A DNA stretch of 23,639 bases from contig DIXP01000054.1 of assembly GCA_002436065.1 (NCBI GenBank), positions 1-23,639 on the forward strand. Direction: 5' to 3'. The DNA is from Chloroflexi bacterium UBA6077 (GTDB lineage: Bacteria > Chloroflexota > UBA6077). Numbering within the stretch: the first letter of the stretch is position 1; every line of letters begins with the position of its first letter. The translations under genes and the position numbers were made by a program. The notes beneath the pieces are model-generated. The model searched no databases and was not told where the DNA came from. It was given only the letters and a program-made list of their open reading frames with translations. Below are positions 13,981 through 21,581 of this stretch, piece by piece.

Positions 13981-14001
13981 GAATCGAAAGGAGTCCTGTC
14001 C

Positions 14002-14886
14002 ATGATCATCGACTTCCGGTTCACCCCACCCACCCCTAATGGGCTGCCCCGCTACACGGCCCCACCCAAGCACCTTGCCGGTTACGCCGAGGCATTCGGC
14101 AAGCGGGTTTACGGCGGAACCAATGAAGCCGTACGCCTGATGGAGCCCGATGAACTGGTCGGCTATCTGGACCAGTGTGGCGTCGACAAGGCGCTGCTGA
14201 AGGCCGGAGACAACGAGACCACCCAGCGATCCAAGTACCCGATGGAAAAGCTCGCCGACTACATCAAGGGGCACGAGGATAGGCTGATCGGCATCGCGGG
14301 TGTGGACACCCACAAGGGCATGAAGGCCGTGCGGGAGCTGGAGTGGGCGGTCAAGGAACTTGGCTTCAAGGGCGTCAACATCGGCCCCTACGAGCAGAAG
14401 CTGCGGGCCAACGACAAGAAGTTCTACCCCATCTACACCAAGTGCTGTGAGCTGGGCATTCCCGTCCTGCTCCACACCTCCATCAACTTTTCCACCGAAC
14501 TGCTGCTGGACTTCGGCAACCCCATGTACATCGACGAGGTCGCCGTGGATTTCCCCGAGTTGAAGATTGTCTGCGTCCATGGTGGCTGGCCCTGGATGAC
14601 CCAGATGTGCGCCGTGGCCTGGCGCCACAAGAACGTCTACATCGAGATCAGCGGCATCCGTCCCAAGTACATCGCTATGCCCGGCACGGGTTACGAGCCG
14701 CTGCTGGTGTACGGAAACAGCATCCTCCAGAACCAGATCGTTTGGGGCTCCAACTGGCCGCAGGTGTTCCCGGACGAGGGGATCAAGGGAGTCATGGACT
14801 TCCCTCTCAAGGAAGAGGTCAAGAAGAAGTGGCTCGGTCTGAACGCGGCAAAGGTGTTGGGGATCGAAGTGCCCGCCGAGAAGTAG
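14002..14886 (+). CDS. Amidohydrolase-2 (ACMSD-like) family protein with altered metal site
   Basis: A TIM-barrel protein of the amidohydrolase_2 family, which includes decarboxylases and lactonases of aromatic and dicarboxylic acids. Length 294 residues. Recognisable parts are the first strand MIIDFRF, the GYLDQCGVDKALL segment near 54-66, PVLLHTS (His158), the CVHGGWPW segment (His193) and WGSNWP near 248-253. The N-terminal HxH metal motif of the family (usually DxHxH) is here FRF, and the usual catalytic Asp in the GSDxP motif is Asn251. Two of the metal-site elements are therefore lost, so it may work without metal or on a different reaction. AAAGGAG lies nine bases before the ATG. The placement between the CoA ligase and the transporter suggests a role in the same carboxylate pathway. 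Confidence 0.8.
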   Translation: MIIDFRFTPPTPNGLPRYTAPPKHLAGYAEAFGKRVYGGTNEAVRLMEPDELVGYLDQCGVDKALLKAGDNETTQRSKYPMEKLADYIKGHEDRLIGIAGVDTHKGMKAVRELEWAVKELGFKGVNIGPYEQKLRANDKKFYPIYTKCCELGIPVLLHTSINFSTELLLDFGNPMYIDEVAVDFPELKIVCVHGGWPWMTQMCAVAWRHKNVYIEISGIRPKYIAMPGTGYEPLLVYGNSILQNQIVWGSNWPQVFPDEGIKGVMDFPLKEEVKKKWLGLNAAKVLGIEVPAEK

Positions 14887-14895
14887 ATGGAAGAA

Positions 14896-14981
14896 CCTAA
14901 CCCCCCTGCCCCCCTTCCCTACGAGGGAAGGGGGGAGTGCTCCCCCTCTCCCCGTGGGGGAGGGGGTCGGGGGGGTGGGGT
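14896..14981. repeat. GC-rich double-hairpin intergenic repeat
   Basis: CCCCCCTTCCCT (14909-14920) and AGGGAAGGGGGG (14924-14935) form a perfect 12-bp hairpin with loop ACG. A second hairpin of C-rich and G-rich tracts follows at about 14940-14966. Outer arms (near 14899-14912 and 14965-14980) also pair. The element fills the space between the amidohydrolase stop and the next gene's ribosome-binding site. This kind of repeat is common between genes in Chloroflexota-like genomes (recalled, not searched). Confidence 0.65.
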
Positions 14982-14997
14982 CCGGAAGGGAGGAAAC

Positions 14998-15954
14998 ATG
15001 GCGCTAGTCTTGAGAGAAGCAGATGTCAAGTCCCTCGTCACCATGCCCGACGTGGTGGAGTGGGTGGAGGCCACCACCAGGGCCTACGGCCTGGGGAGGG
15101 CCAGGAACGTGCCGAGGCAGCGGGTCAGGTTCCCGAAGGGTTGGCTGCACGTGCTGCCCGCCGGGGATGCCGATCTAGGGGTATTGGGGTTGAAGAGCTA
15201 CACATCCTTCAAGGAGGGGAACCGCTTTCTGATCACGCTGTACAGCGCCGAGAATGGCCAACTGCTCGCGCTGGTGGAATCCAACTACCTGGGGATGCTG
15301 CGGACGGGCGCAATGTCCGGAGTGGCCACGAAGTACATGGCTCGCCCCGATGCGGACGCCATGGCCATCATTGGGACAGGCTTGCAGGCTTGCGGCCAGG
15401 TGCTGGGTGTGGCCGCAGTCCGGCCTCTCAAGAGGATCCACGTGTATGGCATTGAGAAGCAGCAGCAGTTTGCCGAGCAGGTGGCCGGCCTCACGGGGGT
15501 AGAGACCCAGGTGGAGGCGACAGCGGAGGCGGCGGTGGAGGCGTCCCTGATCGTCTCGACGGCTACCTGGTCGGTGGATCCGGTCTTCAAGAAGGAGGCC
15601 GTGAAGCCAGGCACCCACATCAACGCCGTTGGCTCCAACGCGCTTCATCGCAAGGAATTGGACGAGAAGCTTGTTGGGCGAGCCAGCCTGGTGGTGGTGG
15701 ACTCCAGGGCCCAGGCTCGCCAGGAGAGTGGCGACCTGCTCGGTCCGACGGAGCGGGGTTGGATGGAGTGGGACAACCTTGCGGAGCTGAGCGACCTGCT
15801 GGTGGGTCGAGTGCAGGGCAGGAAATCCGATGCGGACATCACCATCTTCGAGTCTCATGGACTGGGGCTACAGGATGTGGCAGTGGCAGCCAACCTCTAC
15901 CGCAGAGCAAAGGAGGCCGGTGTCGGCGAGGAGGTCAAGCTCTTCGACTCGTGA
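14998..15954 (+). CDS. Ornithine cyclodeaminase/mu-crystallin family enzyme
   Basis: An NAD(P)-binding protein of the OCD/mu-crystallin family; members include ornithine and lysine cyclodeaminases, alanine dehydrogenase and ketimine reductases. The 318 residues contain the substrate-loop Lys in LGVLGLKSYTSF near 60-71 and the ESNYLGMLRTGAMSGVATKYMAR stretch typical of the family. The Rossmann motif AIIGTGLQACGQ lies near 123-134, with VVDSRAQARQESGDLL near 236-251. An open frame runs upstream to 14887 through the palindromic repeat, but the ATG at 14998 starts the homology and has GGGAGG five bases upstream. The actual substrate is unknown; in this cluster it may reduce or deaminate an imino or amino acid linked with the imported carboxylate. 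Confidence 0.85.
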   Translation: MALVLREADVKSLVTMPDVVEWVEATTRAYGLGRARNVPRQRVRFPKGWLHVLPAGDADLGVLGLKSYTSFKEGNRFLITLYSAENGQLLALVESNYLGMLRTGAMSGVATKYMARPDADAMAIIGTGLQACGQVLGVAAVRPLKRIHVYGIEKQQQFAEQVAGLTGVETQVEATAEAAVEASLIVSTATWSVDPVFKKEAVKPGTHINAVGSNALHRKELDEKLVGRASLVVVDSRAQARQESGDLLGPTERGWMEWDNLAELSDLLVGRVQGRKSDADITIFESHGLGLQDVAVAANLYRRAKEAGVGEEVKLFDS

Positions 15955-15966
15955 GCCCCGCGGGGC
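15955..15966. promoter_or_regulatory. 12-bp GC palindrome directly after the OCD-family stop
   Basis: GCCCCGCGGGGC is a perfect palindrome that begins at the base after the stop codon. It may form a short hairpin in the mRNA between the enzyme and transporter genes. No T-tract follows, so it is not called a terminator. Confidence 0.3.
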
Positions 15967-16044
15967 AACGGAACGCTGATGCCGGCGTTGATCTATCGCG
16001 TCCTATTGTTGGCTTCGATTAGATCTTGGAAGGAGAAGGGTAGG

Positions 16045-17172
16045 ATGTTCAAGAAGAGCATGGCGTTCGTCGTTATGGCTATCCTCCTCGTGGTCCTCGC
16101 CGGCGTGGGATGCGGCAGCGCCCCTGCCAGTCCAACGGCGGCCCCCGCAACCAAGGCTCCGACTGCAGCGCCGGCGGCCCCCGCGGCCACCAAGGCCCCC
16201 GCCGCCGCTACGGCTCCCGCAGCGGCCCCAACGCAGGCCCCAGCGGCCGCAACCAAGGCCCCCGCCGCCGCCGCTCCGGCCACCGATTTCCCCACCAAAG
16301 CCATCACCATCTACTGTGGTTCGGCGGCCGGATCTCCGGTGGACGTTATGGCCCGCGAGATGGCCAAGCACATGGAGAAGATCCTGGGCAAGGCGGTGGT
16401 CGTGGAGACCAGGTCCGGTGGATCCCAGGCGGAGCTGCTGCTGGAGATCCAGCAGGGCAAGCCCGACGGCTATAGCCTGGCCACCTACACCACCAGCACG
16501 GTCGGCGCGCTGGCTGGGACCCTCAAGGCTCGAATGAAGCCCGAGGACTTCGACTTCCTGGTAGAGGTCCAGCTGGACCCATACTGCCTGGCAGCGAACA
16601 GCGACAGCCAGTTCCAGGACCTGAAGGGGTTGATCGACTACGCCAAACAGAACCCGAGCAAGGTCAAGGTGGCCGGCTTCGGGACCGGCTCCGGCCATCA
16701 CCTGGCGCTGCTGGAGCTGCAACAGAAGTCCGGCGCCAAGTTTAGCTGGGTTGCCACCCAGGGCGGATCCGAGGCTGTGGCTGCTGCCCTCGGTGGCCAC
16801 GTGGACGTGGCCCATTCCAACCCCAGCGGCGTCTCGGAGCAGGTGGAGGCGAAGAAGATGCGGGTGCTGGGGGTGGCTGCCTCCAAGCAGATCGCCATCC
16901 TGCCCGGTGCCAAGACCTACAAGGAGCAGGGAGTGGATATGACGGCCGCCCAGTGGCGTGGCATTGGCGCCAAAGCCGGCCTTCCCGCTCCGGTAAAGGC
17001 CAAGCTGATCGACACGGTCCAGAAGGTCATGCAGGATAAGGATTTCCAAACCTACATGAAGAACACCGCCCAGGAAGCCGGCGAGCGCAGCGGAGACGCC
17101 TTCCAGAAGGCCGTGCTGGCGGAGTTCGAGATGACCGTGAGCACCATGAAGGAATTGGGGTTGACCAAGTAG
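16045..17172 (+). CDS. tctC: Tripartite tricarboxylate transporter substrate-binding lipoprotein (TctC/Bug)
   Basis: The extracytoplasmic binding protein of a TTT-family, ion-driven carboxylate importer. The 375 residues begin with a hydrophobic signal (MFKKSMAFVVMAILLVVLAG) and a Cys at about 24 in GVGC, a slightly non-standard lipobox. A low-complexity Ala/Pro/Thr/Lys linker with repeated ATKAPAA units (about 30-79) tethers the domain. The PF03401-type domain then begins FPTKAITIYCGSAAGSPVDVMARE and contains VVVETRSGGSQAELL and GKPDGYSLATYTTST, the usual ligand-carboxylate-binding loop. The start at 16045 follows a GGAAGGAGAAGGG tract; a longer frame from 15979 was rejected. The tctB gene follows by 12 bases. 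Bug receptors bind citrate, tartrate, nicotinate, glutamate and others, so the ligand is open. Confidence 0.9.
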   Translation: MFKKSMAFVVMAILLVVLAGVGCGSAPASPTAAPATKAPTAAPAAPAATKAPAAATAPAAAPTQAPAAATKAPAAAAPATDFPTKAITIYCGSAAGSPVDVMAREMAKHMEKILGKAVVVETRSGGSQAELLLEIQQGKPDGYSLATYTTSTVGALAGTLKARMKPEDFDFLVEVQLDPYCLAANSDSQFQDLKGLIDYAKQNPSKVKVAGFGTGSGHHLALLELQQKSGAKFSWVATQGGSEAVAAALGGHVDVAHSNPSGVSEQVEAKKMRVLGVAASKQIAILPGAKTYKEQGVDMTAAQWRGIGAKAGLPAPVKAKLIDTVQKVMQDKDFQTYMKNTAQEAGERSGDAFQKAVLAEFEMTVSTMKELGLTK

Positions 17173-17184
17173 CGAGGTAGCCCG

Positions 17185-17676
17185 ATGCAGAAACGAAAGG
17201 ACTTGATCAGTAGCCTGGTGCTCATTGCCCTGGGTACAGGCTGGATTTTGCACGGTCTGCAGTACCCGATGGGATCGACGGAGCTGCCTGGTCCTGGGCT
17301 GTTGCCCCTCATCTCCGGGGGCATCCTCATCCTTCTGTCTACCCAGCTGTTGATCTCTGCCCTGCCCGCTGTGGGCATCATGGGGAAAAGGGAGGCAGTG
17401 GTTGCCATCGAGGGTGAGAAGCACGAGTATGGTGGCCCGCTGCTGTTGCTGGCGGCCGCGGTGGTCTACCTGTTCACATTGGAATGGACAGGGTACACGG
17501 TCAATACCTTCCTGTTAGTGCTGCTGGGGATTCGCGTCATGGGGGGACGGGGTTGGGCCGTCCCCCTCCTGGTGGCGGCGGGAACGGCCATCATCACATA
17601 CCTGCTGTTCGCGGTCCTTCTCAACGTCCCATTGCCCCAGGGGCAGCTGGTTCCGATGCCGTTTGGTGAGAGGTGA
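17185..17676 (+). CDS. tctB: Tripartite tricarboxylate transporter small subunit TctB
   Basis: The small membrane subunit of the TTT importer. It has 163 residues with four predicted membrane segments (about 7-26, 41-63, 85-103 and 118-150, the last possibly two). The N-terminus KRKDLISSLVLIALGTGWILHG and the following GSTELPGPGLLPLISGGILILLS match the TctB pattern in which a short loop with a Pro-Gly motif joins the first two helices. The gene lies between tctC and tctA, 12 bases after the former, and its stop is reached just before the tctA start. It has no enzymatic motif and is assigned by topology, motif and position. Confidence 0.88.
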   Translation: MQKRKDLISSLVLIALGTGWILHGLQYPMGSTELPGPGLLPLISGGILILLSTQLLISALPAVGIMGKREAVVAIEGEKHEYGGPLLLLAAAVVYLFTLEWTGYTVNTFLLVLLGIRVMGGRGWAVPLLVAAGTAIITYLLFAVLLNVPLPQGQLVPMPFGER

Positions 17677-17681
17677 GCGGG

Positions 17682-19187
17682 ATGGTCAACAACGCCTTCG
17701 ATGGATTCATGCTCACGCTGGAACCCACGAACCTCATCGCCGTGCTCATCGGGTCGCTGGTGGGGACCCTGGTAGGGGTGCTGCCGGGGCTGGGGCCCAC
17801 GGCCACCATGGCCATTCTGCTGCCCCTGACCTACAACATGGGTCCGACGGCGGGAATGATCATGCTGGCAGGCATCTGGTACGGCGCCCAGTACGGCGGG
17901 TCCACCACATCCATTCTTGTCAACGTTCCGGGCGAGGCGGCCAGCGTCGTCACGACCCTGGATGGCTACCAGATGGCCCGTAAGGGACGGGCTGGTGCTG
18001 CTCTGGCAGTGGCGGCCCTTGGCTCCTTCGTTGCCGGCACGATCAGCATCGTTGGGCTCCAGTTCTTCGCGCCGGTGCTGGCGAACGCCGCCCTCTCCTT
18101 TGGGGCGCCGGAGTACTTTGGGCTCACCGTGTTGGGGTTGCTGGTGCTATCGAACCTCACCGGCAAGTCCCCCACTAAGGCGATGATCATGGCGGTGCTG
18201 GGGATAATGCTTGCCTGCGTGGGGCTGGACCCTGTGGTAGGGGTGGAACGATTCACGTTTGACAGTCCCGAGCTGCTGGGTGGCTTCGGTTTCGTTCCGG
18301 TGACCCTCGGGCTCTTCGGCCTCACCGAGATCCTCGACGTGGTTGCCGGGGGCGCAAAGGGGTCGAGTGTCATCGGGGTGCGCTTCCGCGAGCTTTATCC
18401 CACCCTGAAGGAGTTGCGGCGGGGGTTTCCACCAATGATTCGAGGAGGGCTGCTCGGCTTCCTGGTGGGGTTGGTGCCGGGGCCATCGGCCACCATCGCC
18501 TCCTTCGTCGCCTACGCCGTGGAGCGGAAGTCCTCCAGCCATCCTGAGGAGTTCGGGAAGGGGGCCATCGAGGGGGTGGCCGGGCCGGAGGCCGCCAACA
18601 ACGCGGCCTGTGCCGGCGGCCTGGTTCCCTTGCTGGCGCTGGGGCTGCCCTTCGCCCCACCCACCGCCGTCCTGCTGGGTGGCATGATGATACACGGCGT
18701 TACCCCCGGACCGCTGTTGATGCAGAAGAACCCCGAGCTGTTCTGGGGGGTCATCGGCAGTATGTATCTGGGCAACATCATCCTGATCATCCTGAACCTG
18801 CCGCTGGTGGGACTGTTCGCCAGCATCACCCGTATTCCCTCCAAGTACCTGCTGTCGGTGGTGTTGGTTTTCTGCATGGTGGGTGCCTTCGGCGAGAACA
18901 ACAGCCTCGTCGATGTGTGGGTACTGCTGGGCTTCGGGGCACTGGGGTTCCTGGCTCGTCGGCTCGGCTTCGAGCCTGCCCCTCTGATCCTCGGGCTGGT
19001 GCTGGGGCGGGTGATGGAGCGCAACTTCCGCCAGGCCCTGACCATCATGAATGGCGACCTGTTCGGCTTCTGGGGACGGCCAATCTCCGCCGTGCTCCTC
19101 ACGGCAGCCCTGATAGTGCTGATAGCCCCCTTCCTGCTGAAGGTAGTCCTTCGACGCGATGTAGGAGGCTTCGTCCAAGAGGACTGA
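17682..19187 (+). CDS. tctA: Tripartite tricarboxylate transporter large permease TctA
   Basis: The large, about 12-helix permease of the TTT importer, 501 residues. The diagnostic motifs are present: GVLPGLGPTATMAILLPLTY near residues 32-51, GIWYGAQYGGSTTSILVNVPGE near 65-86, and DGYQMARKGRAGAAL near 94-108. The mirrored second-half motif GLVPGPSATIASFVAYAVE is near 262-280, and the C-terminal APLILGLVLGRVMERNFRQAL near 431-451. The frame is open from a GTG at 17673 overlapping tctB, but the ATG at 17682 is preferred because GAGGTGA lies six bases before it. It is the last gene of the tctCBA set; about 345 bases of non-coding DNA follow. Confidence 0.92.
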   Translation: MVNNAFDGFMLTLEPTNLIAVLIGSLVGTLVGVLPGLGPTATMAILLPLTYNMGPTAGMIMLAGIWYGAQYGGSTTSILVNVPGEAASVVTTLDGYQMARKGRAGAALAVAALGSFVAGTISIVGLQFFAPVLANAALSFGAPEYFGLTVLGLLVLSNLTGKSPTKAMIMAVLGIMLACVGLDPVVGVERFTFDSPELLGGFGFVPVTLGLFGLTEILDVVAGGAKGSSVIGVRFRELYPTLKELRRGFPPMIRGGLLGFLVGLVPGPSATIASFVAYAVERKSSSHPEEFGKGAIEGVAGPEAANNAACAGGLVPLLALGLPFAPPTAVLLGGMMIHGVTPGPLLMQKNPELFWGVIGSMYLGNIILIILNLPLVGLFASITRIPSKYLLSVVLVFCMVGAFGENNSLVDVWVLLGFGALGFLARRLGFEPAPLILGLVLGRVMERNFRQALTIMNGDLFGFWGRPISAVLLTAALIVLIAPFLLKVVLRRDVGGFVQED

Positions 19188-19532
19188 TACCAACTACCTT
19201 CTTCCGTGATTGACAAAACAGTAGCCGCTAACTAGACTCGACATTGCAGTATGCCTTCCTTGGCAATGATCGAGCTGTTGGCGGCTGCTCTCCGCTGACC
19301 TGTCTCCTGGTGGATGTCCTTTCTTCCTGATAGCAGCTGAAACGTCCGAACGGCTTCAACGGGCGGTCTGCGTAGCTTCTTGTTGGCGTTGTGCTGGTCT
19401 AATGGCAATGTCTATCCGTACCGGCGAAGACAGGTAGCAGGAAAGGGGGTGGTGATCCCGGAGGACCTTGCCCCGATGCTTGGGACTCGAACATCGGCGT
19501 TTCGAGATTGATTGGTGATGAAAGGACTAAGA
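19188..19532. other. Long intergenic region and untranslated leader before the TAXI binding protein
   Basis: No gene is convincing. It contains a promoter at 19210-19238 and then about 290 transcribed but untranslated bases. A tiny frame at 19251-19298 (MPSLAMIELLAAALR) lacks a ribosome-binding site. A 6-bp hairpin CCGATG/CATCGG (19473-19478 and 19492-19497) lies 35 bases before the start codon. No known riboswitch class was recognised. Confidence 0.55.
19210..19238 (+). promoter_or_regulatory. Sigma-70-type promoter of the TAXI-TRAP operon
   Basis: TTGACA (19210-19215, exact consensus) and TAGACT (19233-19238, four of six) are 17 bases apart, 22 bases after the tctA stop. The TRAP genes would thus be transcribed independently of the TTT genes. 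Confidence 0.6.
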
Positions 19533-20666
19533 ATGCGAAGATCAACCGCTATCCGCTGCCTCTCCCTGGCGGCCCTAGCCACGGCGATGGTCTTTACCGT
19601 GGCGGCCTGTGGCAGCGCCGCACCCGCTCCGACCCCGACCACAGCTGCCAAGCCCGCGGCGCCCGCAGCTACCACCGCTCCGGCTGCCCCCGCGGCTACC
19701 AAGCCTGCTGCTGCCACCACTCCTGCTGCTGGCGCCACGACTGCCCCCGCGGCCACCAAGCCCGCAGCATCCGCCCCTGCCCTAACCAAGGAGTACAAGA
19801 TGTCCTTGGCTACCGGCGGCACGGCCGGCACCTACTACCCCTATGGTGGAGCGATGGCCGCCCTGTGGTCCAAGAATATCAAGGGTGTGACGGTCACGGC
19901 CGAGGCCACCGGCGCCTCCGTGGAGAACGTTCGGTTGCTGGAGTCCAAGCAGGCGGAGTTGGCCCTGATCCAGAATGACATCGCCGACTACGCCTACAAC
20001 GGCACCGAGATGTTCAAGGAGAAGAGCAGCGGTTTCAAGGCTGTTGCGAACCTGTACCCCGAGTTGATCCAGTGGGCTGTGAACCCCAGCATCAAGAGCT
20101 TTGCCGACCTGAAGGGCAAGAAGATCTCCGTCGGCCCCGCCGCTTCCGGTAGTGAGGCCAACACCCGGCAGATCTTCGAGGCCAACGGCATGAGCTACAA
20201 GGACCTGGGGCAGGCGCTGTTCCTGTCCAATGCCGAGGCTGCCTCCGCAATGAAGGATCGGCAGATCGACGGCTTCCTTGGCACCTACGGCGTCCCCGTG
20301 GCTGCTATCACCGATGTGGCCACCTCTGTGGACGTCGCCATCCTGCCCATCGATGGCGATCAGGCCAAGAAGGTCTTCGACAAGTACAAGTTCTTCGTGC
20401 CGGCCAAGGTTCCGGCCGGGTCCTACAAGGGCGTCACAGCGGACATGAACACCGTCGCGGTCCAGTCCTGCCTGGTTGTGCGGGCGGACCTGGAGGACGA
20501 TCTGGTCTACTGGCTGACCAAGACCCTCATCGAGAAGCAGGCTGAACTCGCCCAGGCTCATGCCAAGGGCAAGGAGCTGACCAAGGAGAATGCGGTCAAG
20601 GGCTTCAGCATACCGTTCCATCCCGGCGCCGAGAAGTACTACAAGGAGACCGGCATCCTGAAGTAG
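19533..20666 (+). CDS. TAXI-family TRAP transporter solute-binding lipoprotein
   Basis: The extracytoplasmic binding protein of a TRAP importer of the TAXI type (TRAP-associated extracytoplasmic immunogenic). The 377 residues begin MRRSTAIRCLSLAALATAMV and reach a good lipobox VAAC with Cys near residue 26. A low-complexity Ala/Pro/Thr/Lys linker (about 30-85) follows. The binding domain then begins YKMSLATGGTAGTYYPYGGA, the family's signature strand and loop. Further family motifs are ASVENVRLLESKQAELALIQNDIA near 132-155 and KKISVGPAASGSEANTRQIFE near 199-219. The ATG at 19533 has AAAGGA six bases upstream; TTG and ATG codons further up lack such a site. Many TAXI proteins bind glutamate or 2-oxoglutarate-like acids, but the ligand here is unknown. 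Confidence 0.9.
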   Translation: MRRSTAIRCLSLAALATAMVFTVAACGSAAPAPTPTTAAKPAAPAATTAPAAPAATKPAAATTPAAGATTAPAATKPAASAPALTKEYKMSLATGGTAGTYYPYGGAMAALWSKNIKGVTVTAEATGASVENVRLLESKQAELALIQNDIADYAYNGTEMFKEKSSGFKAVANLYPELIQWAVNPSIKSFADLKGKKISVGPAASGSEANTRQIFEANGMSYKDLGQALFLSNAEAASAMKDRQIDGFLGTYGVPVAAITDVATSVDVAILPIDGDQAKKVFDKYKFFVPAKVPAGSYKGVTADMNTVAVQSCLVVRADLEDDLVYWLTKTLIEKQAELAQAHAKGKELTKENAVKGFSIPFHPGAEKYYKETGILK

Positions 20667-20722
20667 AAGCGCCTCCAGCGAATCGGTCTGGCGCTCATCT
20701 ATCCTCCAACGGTGCCGAAAGC

Positions 20723-20762
20723 CGTGGCCGACCTTCCGAGTTACCTCGGAAGGTCGGCCACG
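20723..20762 (+). promoter_or_regulatory. Perfect 18-bp intergenic hairpin after the binding-protein gene
   Basis: Bases 20723-20740 pair without mismatch with 20745-20762 around a TTAC loop, 57 bases after the TAXI binding-protein stop. There is no T-run behind it, so it is more likely a transcript-stabilising or attenuating structure than a simple terminator. A weaker 6-bp pair AGCGCC/GGCGCT (20668-20673 and 20690-20695) lies just before it. Confidence 0.65.
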
Positions 20763-20792
20763 ACCACACTGGTCGGGAGAAAGCTGTTGATC

Positions 20793-21332
20793 ATGGCATC
20801 TCGCAAGCTGTCTGCTGGCCGATCGATGATAGGTGCCATCCCTCTGAGGATCGCTCTGTTCATGCTGGCCATCGCAGCCCTTGCTGCCTGGGCGTTCTGG
20901 CCGGTAGCGCACCTTGAGATCAGGGTGGGCCAGGATGGCCCGGTGGTGAAGAACCTCCCCATCTCTCCCGGAGAACGCATCGTATACACCTACCGCCACT
21001 CGGTGCAGTTGACCCGCGTGGTAGAGATACTGGAAGCGGCTCCCAACGGCCACCTGGTAGTACGAGAGACGGTTTACGACATGTTTGGCGTGGGACTCCC
21101 TTCAGATGTCCCTGATGGGAATCTCACACTGGACACTGTGAACGGCAAGTTCCGCATTACCGATATGGACAGAGACATCCCGGTTCTGTTGGTGCGGGTT
21201 GCATTCACAGCGGAACAGACCCTCGAGGTACGGGGGGAGCAGTTCCGCCTCGATTCCCTGGCAGCACCCACCACCCTGTTGAGGATGGAGGTAGTCACGC
21301 GACCCCGCGTCTCCGCCCTCTTTAGTGGATGA
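20793..21332 (+). CDS. DUF1850 protein, TAXI-TRAP accessory
   Basis: A 179-residue protein of the DUF1850 family with an N-terminal membrane anchor (IPLRIALFMLAIAALAAWAFW, about 15-35) and a small extracytoplasmic beta-rich domain. The family hallmark is the strand YTYRHSVQLTRVVEILEA near residues 66-83 (Y.HSV with a following acidic residue), then VYDMFGVGLPSDVPDGNL near 98-115. DUF1850 genes regularly lie between TAXI binding-protein and fused TRAP permease genes, as here, but the biochemical role is not established. The frame is open back to 20712 through the hairpin; the ATG at 20793 is preferred, although its ribosome-binding site (GGGAGA) is weak and distant. The ATG at 20826 is an alternative. 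Confidence 0.78.
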   Translation: MASRKLSAGRSMIGAIPLRIALFMLAIAALAAWAFWPVAHLEIRVGQDGPVVKNLPISPGERIVYTYRHSVQLTRVVEILEAAPNGHLVVRETVYDMFGVGLPSDVPDGNLTLDTVNGKFRITDMDRDIPVLLVRVAFTAEQTLEVRGEQFRLDSLAAPTTLLRMEVVTRPRVSALFSG

Positions 21333-21387
21333 TCAGGACCGGGGGATAGATGGCTTCCAGCCGAGGCGAGCAGACCACTATCGATAC

Positions 21388-21415
21388 TTGTGCTCGCCGA
21401 CGTAGCTGCTATAAT
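21388..21415 (+). promoter_or_regulatory. Candidate internal promoter before the TRAP permease gene
   Basis: TATAAT at 21410-21415 (exact consensus), preceded by the extended -10 TG (TGCTATAAT), has TTGTGC sixteen bases upstream. It lies about 165 bases before the permease start, in a 249-base gene-free gap. Confidence 0.5.
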
Positions 21416-21581
21416 CGCTTCGTCTTTCCTAGAGCATTCCTGCTTCTCCTTGGCTCTCTCGACCGTCTGACGAGGGGACATCGGCGTCACCGTTGGGCTC
21501 GATGGTCAGAAGCTGCTGTTCCGCTGGCAGCTCCCCCCGACTTTCTTCTGTAGCCAGTCTCATTGTGATTAGGAGATGATT

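Noticed and set aside
14890..14981. Possible CRISPR or tandem repeat array
   Set aside because: The pattern is hairpin arms of G and C tracts, not regularly spaced direct repeats with unique spacers.
14887..14997. N-terminal extension of the OCD-family protein
   Set aside because: The extra Pro/Gly/Arg-rich residues are a translation of the palindromic repeat; the ribosome-binding site and homology support the ATG at 14998.
20712..20792. N-terminal extension of the DUF1850 protein
   Set aside because: The extension is encoded by the 18-bp hairpin region and adds residues in front of the membrane anchor without family resemblance.
21350..21553. A 67-codon open frame between DUF1850 and the TRAP permease
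   Set aside because: No ribosome-binding site or family resemblance, and it contains the TATAAT promoter candidate.
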